NCBI GenBank assembly: GCA_037445875.1
Contig: JBBIJR010000030.1
Span: 1 to 38,772 of the forward strand
DNA: 38,772 nucleotides
From: JBBIJR01 sp037445875
Lineage (GTDB): Bacteria > CLD3 > SB21
Reading direction: 5' to 3'
Shown: positions 33,109 to 38,772 of the stretch, one piece after another
How positions within the stretch are numbered: the stretch's first letter is position 1
Layout: every line of letters begins with the position of its first letter
Translations under genes and position numbers: made by a program
The notes under the pieces: generated by a model
What the model saw: the letters and a program-made list of their open reading frames with translations, nothing else
Databases searched by the model: none
What the model was told of the DNA's origin: nothing

Positions 33109-35208
33109 ATGAAAAGCTTCACGCCCGACAAGATTCGCAACGTATGTCTTGCCTCTCACAGCGGAACCGGAAAAACCACGCTGACGGAGTCGATGCTGTT
33201 CGTGGCCGGCAAGATCAAGCGCTTCGGATCGGTCGACCAGGGCACGACGACAAGCGACTACAATCCCGACGAGATCGAGCGCAAGTTCTCGATCAATACC
33301 ACGCTTCTGCACTGCGAGTGGAACAACTGCAAGATCAACCTGCTCGACACGCCGGGCTTTGCGGACTTTCGCGGAGAGATCCGCAGCGCCATGACCGCCG
33401 CCGACATGGTCATCATTCCGATTCGGGCAACCGCCCTGCTGGACGTCGGTACGGAGATCGCCTGGGAGTACGCGGAGGAACACCACCTGCCCGTCATGTT
33501 CGTGATCAACGAACTGGACAAGGAAAACTCGGATTTCGACCAGACCTTCGACATGCTCGTCGAGCGCTTCGGTTCCGAACGGCACATCGTGGAAGTCGGA
33601 TATCCGATCGGGGCCGGCCGGCCGGATTTCAACAAGATCTTCGACGTCGTCAGGATGCAGTTGCTCAAGTTCAATCTTGACAAGACCGGCAGCTACGAAG
33701 CGCTCGACGTGCCCTCCGAATTCAAGGAGCGTCTCAACAAACTGCACGAGATCCTCGTCGAAGATGCCGCGGAGAGCGAGGACAAGTTCATGGAGGATTA
33801 CTTTGCGACGGGCACCCTGAGCGACGAGGAGTTCCGCACGGGTCTGCGAGAGGGTATCCTGGCGCGCAAGATCGTTCCCGTGTTCTGTACGAACGGTCTC
33901 AACTCCGTCGGTGTGAAACCGCTGATGGACTTTATCGTAGACTACATGCCATCGCCCGTGGACATGCCGCCGCGCAAAGCATGGGTGAATGGGAGTCCGG
34001 GGGAAGTGGCCTGCACGCTGGACGGCCCCTTCTCCGCGTTCGTCTTCAAGACGATCAGCGAGCCGCACGTGGGCGAGCTGTCCTTCTTCCGGCTCTTTTC
34101 CGGTTTCGTCAAGACGGGCGACGACGTCCTGAATTCCAGCAAGAACGCGCTGGAGCGCATCGGGCAGGTGTTCCTGGTGTGCGGCAAAGAACGCGTCGAT
34201 GCGGGCCAAATTGGAGCGGGGGATATTGCCGCGCTGGTCAAACTGCGGGACACGCACACGAACAACTCCCTATCGGACAAAGGAAGGCCGGTCCGGTTCG
34301 ATGAAATCAGGTTCCCCGATCCGATCATCACGTTTGCCATCGTTCCCCGAGGCAAGGCGGACGAGGCGAAGATCAGCACGGGCCTCCATGCCCTGCACGA
34401 GGAAGATCCGGCATTCCTGTACACCTACGACGCGGAGACGCTGCAGAGCATCGTGAGCGGACAGGGAGAAATGCACCTGATGATCGTGACCAAGCGGTTG
34501 AAGGACCGGTTCGGCGTGGAGGTGGACCTTGTCGACGCGCGCATCGCGTACAAGGAGACGATTCGCGGCCTCGCGAAGGATGCGGAATACAAACACAAGA
34601 AACAAACAGGCGGCCGCGGGCAATACGGTCATGTGCATATCAAGATCGAACCCAGACCCCGGGGCACGGGTTTTGAGTTCGTCGATGAAATCGTGGGGGG
34701 CGTCGTTCCCGGCCGCTTTATCCCGGCCGTGGAAAAAGGAGTGATCGAGGCCATGACAAACGGAGTGATCGCAGGTTATCCCGTCGTGGACGTGCGCGCC
34801 ACGCTGTTCGACGGAAGTTATCACGACGTGGATTCCGACGAGTTGTCATTCAAGATCGCCGGCGCCATGGCGTTCCGGAAGGGTTTCAAGGAGGCCCACC
34901 CGATCATGCTCGAACCGATCTACGAACTGGAAGTGAAGATTCCGGAAGAATACATGGGCGCCGTGATGGGTGACCTCTCGTCCCGCCGCGGGCAGATCCA
35001 GGGTATGGAGGCCGACGGGCACTTCCAGGTGGTCAAGGCCCACGTCCCGCTGGCGGAAATCCAGAAGTACGCCACCATTCTGCGCTCCATGACCAGCGGC
35101 CGGGGGGCGTTTAGAAAGAAATTCTCCCACTACGCGGAGCTGCCAGGCGAAGTCGCCCACAAAATCATTCAGGAGTACGAGGAACGAAAAGCGCAGGGGG
35201 AGAAGTAA
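33109..35208 (+). CDS. EF-G-like translational GTPase (EF-G2 subfamily)
   Basis: A 699-aa protein with the full five-domain elongation-factor-G layout, but with altered G motifs. G1 is SHSGTGKTT (16-24) rather than AHVDAGKTT. The switch I ERxRGITI sequence is replaced by IERKFSINTT (56-65). G3 is D80TPGF84, with Phe in place of the catalytic His. G4 is N134-E-L-D137 in place of NKxD. These features, and the GTTTSDYNPDE stretch, match the EF-G2 type known from Thermus and Mycobacterium rather than the housekeeping FusA. Domain IV contains YKHKKQTGGRGQYGHVHI and domain V PEEYMGAVMGDLSSRRGQI. No str operon (rpsL, rpsG, tuf) is nearby, which also argues for a paralogue. Confidence 0.92.
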   Translation: MKSFTPDKIRNVCLASHSGTGKTTLTESMLFVAGKIKRFGSVDQGTTTSDYNPDEIERKFSINTTLLHCEWNNCKINLLDTPGFADFRGEIRSAMTAADMVIIPIRATALLDVGTEIAWEYAEEHHLPVMFVINELDKENSDFDQTFDMLVERFGSERHIVEVGYPIGAGRPDFNKIFDVVRMQLLKFNLDKTGSYEALDVPSEFKERLNKLHEILVEDAAESEDKFMEDYFATGTLSDEEFRTGLREGILARKIVPVFCTNGLNSVGVKPLMDFIVDYMPSPVDMPPRKAWVNGSPGEVACTLDGPFSAFVFKTISEPHVGELSFFRLFSGFVKTGDDVLNSSKNALERIGQVFLVCGKERVDAGQIGAGDIAALVKLRDTHTNNSLSDKGRPVRFDEIRFPDPIITFAIVPRGKADEAKISTGLHALHEEDPAFLYTYDAETLQSIVSGQGEMHLMIVTKRLKDRFGVEVDLVDARIAYKETIRGLAKDAEYKHKKQTGGRGQYGHVHIKIEPRPRGTGFEFVDEIVGGVVPGRFIPAVEKGVIEAMTNGVIAGYPVVDVRATLFDGSYHDVDSDELSFKIAGAMAFRKGFKEAHPIMLEPIYELEVKIPEEYMGAVMGDLSSRRGQIQGMEADGHFQVVKAHVPLAEIQKYATILRSMTSGRGAFRKKFSHYAELPGEVAHKIIQEYEERKAQGEK

Positions 35209-35327
35209 CGAAAAAAAGCTTGTGAAGCTGAGTCTCGCTCCGTACATTTCCGTAGTTCGACAGGGTTCCGGATCCGTAGAAGGAGGGATGTTCCAGGACA
35301 GCGTGGCAGGACCACAGGGAGTTCTGA

Positions 35328-36482
35328 ATGGGGCATAAGTTGCCGAGTTTGAGACTTCCTATTGTGCGATACTATACCGTTCATCTGCATGTGCAGACGA
35401 GGGTGCCGTCGTCGTTCAATGGGAATTTGTATGTTAATTTCGCCCAGACGGAATACTCGCAGTTGATCCTCTCGGAACTCTTCCTCGACAGGAGCGCCGG
35501 AGCCAAGAAAACCCACCGGATCAACGCACGATCCCACATTAATCTCAACGACTTCGAGACCATCGACAAGTTCACGATCGAACTGGATCAGCAGTCGTAC
35601 ATCGAATGTGTGATCCTTGAATACCAGAAGCTCCCGGGCGACTTGATCCTCGCCGATTTGAGCGAGGAACTCATCGAAATTTTCGAACTCGCCTATCTGT
35701 TCCTCAAGGGAGCGATCTTCCCCGGCATCCACAAACTCCAGATGTTGATCGAAGCCGGCCTTGCGTCCGTCGTGCCGTTGAGGGAACTCCTCTCCCGGAC
35801 GCTGCCGGACAAGCTGAAAATAAATATTCTAGCGGAGTACCAGTTGATGAACTTCGATGAGAAGCCGGACGACTTCATCGATTTCAATCTGATCTGGTTT
35901 CTGGGCAAAATGGACCTGCCGAGTGTCGAAAAGTACATGCAGGAGGAGGGCCTGAGCATCGAGCAGGGAGACGACCTGGACGATGAAGGCGGGGAGTACG
36001 AGGAGGAAGACGAGGACGACGAGGACTACGAATCGTTCGGCCCCCTCCGCAGCGAGGAGGGAGAATCCGACGCGAGTAACACGGAACCGTCCGGACGGCC
36101 GGCCAACGCGGAATACGAACGTATGATCAAAGTAGAGTTCGAAAACGAACTCAAGCGGTTCTACCTGGATGAACAGAAATTCTTCACGCGCGTCGTCGGC
36201 CTTCGCCATTACGACGTGAACATGGGCGAGCTGGGGGAGGGTACGCGCGTACTGCTCACACCGGAGCCCGACAATCCGCACGATCTCTACGCCGTGGCCG
36301 TGCGCACGCGCGAGGGCAGCATGATAGGCTATCTCAAGAAGGAACTCTCGGAGATCATCTATCCGGAGATACGCCGGGGCATTCTGTTTCGTGCGACCGT
36401 GGTCAAAGTGCTTCCGGAGGTCGTGGACAGCAACTCGCGCGTGCATCTGCTGATCGAAAAGATCACCTATCATTTCAACTGA
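35328..36482 (+). CDS. HIRAN-domain protein with novel N-terminal domain
   Basis: A 384-aa soluble protein. Residues about 285-380 are a HIRAN domain (FFTRVVGLRHYDVN, LTPEPDNPHDLYAVAV, IGYLKKELSEIIYP), a beta-barrel known from HLTF/Rad5 helicases to bind DNA 3' ends and found alone in bacteria. Residues 1-205 are a mixed alpha/beta domain I do not recognise, containing a long helix (ELIEIFELAYLFLKGAIF). A very acidic low-complexity linker (about 212-250) joins them. The start at 35328 has AGGGAG 7 bases upstream. No helicase or nuclease domain is present in the same protein; glutaminase follows after 9 bases. Confidence 0.82.
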   Translation: MGHKLPSLRLPIVRYYTVHLHVQTRVPSSFNGNLYVNFAQTEYSQLILSELFLDRSAGAKKTHRINARSHINLNDFETIDKFTIELDQQSYIECVILEYQKLPGDLILADLSEELIEIFELAYLFLKGAIFPGIHKLQMLIEAGLASVVPLRELLSRTLPDKLKINILAEYQLMNFDEKPDDFIDFNLIWFLGKMDLPSVEKYMQEEGLSIEQGDDLDDEGGEYEEEDEDDEDYESFGPLRSEEGESDASNTEPSGRPANAEYERMIKVEFENELKRFYLDEQKFFTRVVGLRHYDVNMGELGEGTRVLLTPEPDNPHDLYAVAVRTREGSMIGYLKKELSEIIYPEIRRGILFRATVVKVLPEVVDSNSRVHLLIEKITYHFN

Positions 36483-36491
36483 TCCCGACCC

Positions 36492-37409
36492 ATGAAGGAG
36501 GTACTGGAAGCCGCCTGGCGTCAGGGGTGTGACGCGGTGTCCGAAGGCCGCGTTGCCGATTACATCCCCGCCCTCGCATCCATGCCCTCGCACTATCTTG
36601 CCGCGTGTATCCATCCGGTCCACGGCGATCCCGTCACGGTCGGCGATGCCGAAGTTCCTTTCTCGCTCCAGAGCATTTCCAAGATCTTCAGCCTGACGCG
36701 GGTCTTGAACGTGCGCGGCGTGGATGCCGTTCTGCGAACCGTCGGCATGGAACCGAGCGGTAATCCCTTCTATTCGCTGGTGCAATTGGAGTACGAAAAC
36801 GGAAAGCCGCGCAATCCGTTGATCAACGCGGGCGCGATCGCGCTGACCGCACTGCTGCCCGGCGCCACGGGGGAACAGAAATGTGCCGACTTGCTGGAAT
36901 TCCTGCGTTCGCTTACGGGCGGGGACGGCTTGAGGATGAACGAAGCGGTGTACCGCTCGGAAGCCGACACGAGCCATCGCAATCGTGCCGTGGGTCATTT
37001 CATGAAACACTTCGGCCTCATTGAGGGAGACGTGGCCGAAGCGGTGGACGGCTACTTCCGGCAGTGCTCCATCGAGGTTGACTGCCGCACGCTGGCCCGG
37101 ATGGGATTGTTCCTGGCCAACCACGGCGTCGACCCCGTGGCCGGGACGACAGTCGCGGAACCCGAGAGCGCCCGGTTTGTCAATGCGGAGATGATGATGT
37201 GCGGTTTGTACGATGCGTCGGGAGAATTCGCCTGCCGCGTAGGACTTCCGGCCAAGAGCGGTGTAGGCGGCGGTATTCTGGCCGTAGTGCCGGGGCGTAT
37301 GACGATCGCCGTCTTCGGTCCCGCGCTGGATGCGAAAGGAAACAGCGCCGGAGGCCTCCGATTACTCGAGCACTTCTCGAACGCCCTGAACCTTTCCCTC
37401 TTTGCGTAG
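36492..37409 (+). CDS. glsA: Glutaminase A
   Basis: A 305-aa serine-dependent glutaminase of the beta-lactamase-like fold that hydrolyses L-glutamine to glutamate and ammonia. The catalytic S61-I-S-K64 motif (FSLQSISKIF) is present, with Y24 in YIPALA, the GMEPSGNPF and NPLINAGAI (N112) substrate loops and KSGVGG (255-260). Length is typical (about 300-310). No strong ribosome site is visible in the 9 bases after the HIRAN gene, so translation may be coupled. It ends 5 bases before the nuclease gene. Confidence 0.95.
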   Translation: MKEVLEAAWRQGCDAVSEGRVADYIPALASMPSHYLAACIHPVHGDPVTVGDAEVPFSLQSISKIFSLTRVLNVRGVDAVLRTVGMEPSGNPFYSLVQLEYENGKPRNPLINAGAIALTALLPGATGEQKCADLLEFLRSLTGGDGLRMNEAVYRSEADTSHRNRAVGHFMKHFGLIEGDVAEAVDGYFRQCSIEVDCRTLARMGLFLANHGVDPVAGTTVAEPESARFVNAEMMMCGLYDASGEFACRVGLPAKSGVGGGILAVVPGRMTIAVFGPALDAKGNSAGGLRLLEHFSNALNLSLFA

Positions 37410-37414
37410 CCGTC

Positions 37415-38772
37415 GTGGAGTTCTTGTCCATCGGAGGAGGCAAGCTCATCGGCGCCAATTCCCATTACCTGTGCATCGACGACATCCACGTATTGCTGGA
37501 TACGGGCATCCATCCGCGGGAGGAAGGATACGCAAGCCTTCCGTCTTTTGATCTGCTCGGCGATCGCAGCATGGATGCGCTATTCATATCACACTGTCAT
37601 CAGGATCACCTGGGAGCACTGCCGCTGTCCATCCGGAACCACCCTCACGCCAGGGTCTTCATGACCTATGCTTCCAGTTATCTGTACGCGATCGTGCTCC
37701 ACAATACGGTGACTGTGATGAACCTTCTGCGTGAAGAGAAAGGGATTCGGGAATACCCGTTGTTCACGCACGACGACGTGGATGTCATCGACTACGTCGT
37801 ACAGGGCATGAAATTCGACAGGCCTTTCCTCGTGTACGGTCACGAGCAGAAGGCTCACGCGCTGGAATGTCGGTGGTTGCCCGCCGGGCACACGCTCGGA
37901 GCGGGTGGACTCCTGCTGAAAGGTCGGGAGGGTACGGTGTTTTACACCGGCGACACATGCACGAGATCGCAGTTTCTCCTATGCGGGGCCAAATACCCCG
38001 ACGAGCGTGTGGACGTGCTTCTGATGGAATGCACGCTCGGAGGGCGTGACGAGGCCGCACGGAGGAAGTCGGAAGTAGACCGTCTGGCGAGGATCATTTC
38101 GGACACGTCGGACCGCGGAGGCTCGGTGTTGATACCCGCATTCGCTCTCGGAAAGACGCAGGAGATGCTCTGGCTCGTGCATCGTCTGAAGACCCGTCGC
38201 CAGATACCGCCGGTCGACGTGTACGTTACTGGCCTGGGCCGGATGATCACGCGGATGTACGATCTGACGGTGGAATGGGGCCACCGCGTCGATGAGGACT
38301 TCCTGTTCGAGAATGTCGATTATGCCGTGATGGATACTCGAAAACTGGGGGAAAGAGGCCTGTGGCTGAAGAGACCATCGGTGATCGTTGCCAGTTCCGG
38401 AATGATGATGGAGAACACGCCGTCTTATGTACTTGCGCGCAGAATGATACCGGAGGAACGCCATACCATTTGCTTTGTCGGCTACACCAGTCCGGATTCC
38501 CCCTCCGGAGTACTTGCGGAGAGTCAGCTCGGTGATTCGGTCGGTATCTACGGTGAGCCGCTGACCCGGTTGTGCCGTGTCGAGAAACTGGCTTTCAGCG
38601 GCCATTCCTCACGCGAGGACCTGGCGCAGCTTGTGCGGAACCTGCGACCGCTGAAAGTGATCTTGCTGCACGGCGGGTCGGAACAAGCCCTGGAATGGAT
38701 GACGAACAGGATCCATCAGATCGACTATCGAATGGACGTCCTGATGCCGTCGGTCGGGGACTGTATTCAATT
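37415..38772 (+). CDS. Beta-CASP metallo-beta-lactamase-fold nuclease (partial, cut by window end)
   Basis: The frame is open from GTG 37415 to the window end (452 codons and 2 bases) without a stop. It codes the metallo-beta-lactamase motif HCHQDHLGALP (motif 2), the zinc-binding H in PAGHTLGAGG, the metal-bridging D in YTGDTC, MECTLGG (motif A), the beta-CASP elements GGSVLIPAFALGKTQEML and VIVASSGMMM, and the C-terminal FSGHSSRED. This is the CPSF73/RNase J-related group, most like stand-alone prokaryotic KH-less beta-CASP exo/endoribonucleases. The GTG start is chosen because EFLSIGGGKLIGANSHYL is the usual N-terminal strand of the family; no ribosome site is clear. It is likely an RNA-processing nuclease. 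Confidence 0.88.
   Translation, partial: MEFLSIGGGKLIGANSHYLCIDDIHVLLDTGIHPREEGYASLPSFDLLGDRSMDALFISHCHQDHLGALPLSIRNHPHARVFMTYASSYLYAIVLHNTVTVMNLLREEKGIREYPLFTHDDVDVIDYVVQGMKFDRPFLVYGHEQKAHALECRWLPAGHTLGAGGLLLKGREGTVFYTGDTCTRSQFLLCGAKYPDERVDVLLMECTLGGRDEAARRKSEVDRLARIISDTSDRGGSVLIPAFALGKTQEMLWLVHRLKTRRQIPPVDVYVTGLGRMITRMYDLTVEWGHRVDEDFLFENVDYAVMDTRKLGERGLWLKRPSVIVASSGMMMENTPSYVLARRMIPEERHTICFVGYTSPDSPSGVLAESQLGDSVGIYGEPLTRLCRVEKLAFSGHSSREDLAQLVRNLRPLKVILLHGGSEQALEWMTNRIHQIDYRMDVLMPSVGDCIQ

Noticed and set aside
33109..35208. Calling the EF-G-like gene fusA.
   Set aside because: Non-canonical G motifs and the lack of a str operon favour the EF-G2 paralogue.

Overview
The window is about 38.8 kb of GC-rich bacterial chromosome. 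A 21-base run of Ns at 5821-5841 marks it as draft or metagenome-assembled sequence. The gene set suggests an uncultured lineage in or near the FCB group: a full respiratory complex I operon with a compact NuoG, a two-component-regulator-propeller histidine kinase, an EF-G2-type GTPase, secreted M28 peptidase and lipoproteins with FN3/SbsA-like domains, and an XerD-like recombinase. This placement is inference; no rRNA or tRNA gene is visible.

Layout. 1-5800: an accessory and cell-envelope stretch with a tyrosine recombinase (-), a 120-aa hypothetical protein (-), a DUF2892-type small membrane protein (-), an outer-membrane-like protein (+), a 637-aa multidomain surface lipoprotein (+) with its own promoter and a very strong terminator, and a lipoprotein/beta-barrel gene (-) interrupted by an in-frame amber codon. 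5735-25248: a complex I operon, all on +, in the order nuoA-C-D-x-E-F-y-G-H-I-J-K-L-M-z1-z2-N. nuoB is absent from its usual place between nuoA and nuoC. Four non-Nuo genes are interspersed: x is a secreted helical protein, y a two-repeat lipoprotein, z1 a secreted alpha/beta hydrolase, and z2 a 1126-aa zinc-ribbon/TPR/ClpC-like double AAA+ protein. 25321-28925: D-Ala-D-Ala ligase, an M28 metallopeptidase split by a frameshift, and an enoyl-CoA hydratase (all +). 28929-32189 (-): a 14-blade propeller sensor histidine kinase ending 3 bases from the convergent enoyl-CoA hydratase gene. 32497-38772 (+): DUF3592 membrane protein, EF-G2-like GTPase, a HIRAN-domain protein, glutaminase, and a beta-CASP metallo-beta-lactamase nuclease cut by the window end.

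How the genes work together. NuoEFG form the NADH-oxidising arm, NuoCDI the connecting iron-sulfur/quinone arm, and NuoAHJKLMN the proton-pumping membrane arm. NuoB, which carries the terminal N2 cluster, must be encoded elsewhere or lie in the gap. The most interesting feature is the coupled hydrolase and TPR-Clp unfoldase between nuoM and nuoN. The AAA+ protein keeps both Walker sites, both pore loops, both arginine fingers and a VGF tripeptide where ClpC-type unfoldases dock ClpP, but its N domain is replaced by a zinc ribbon and a long TPR array. I infer a dedicated assembly or quality-control factor for complex I or another membrane complex. The secreted and lipid-anchored proteins in the same operon may be extracytoplasmic partners.
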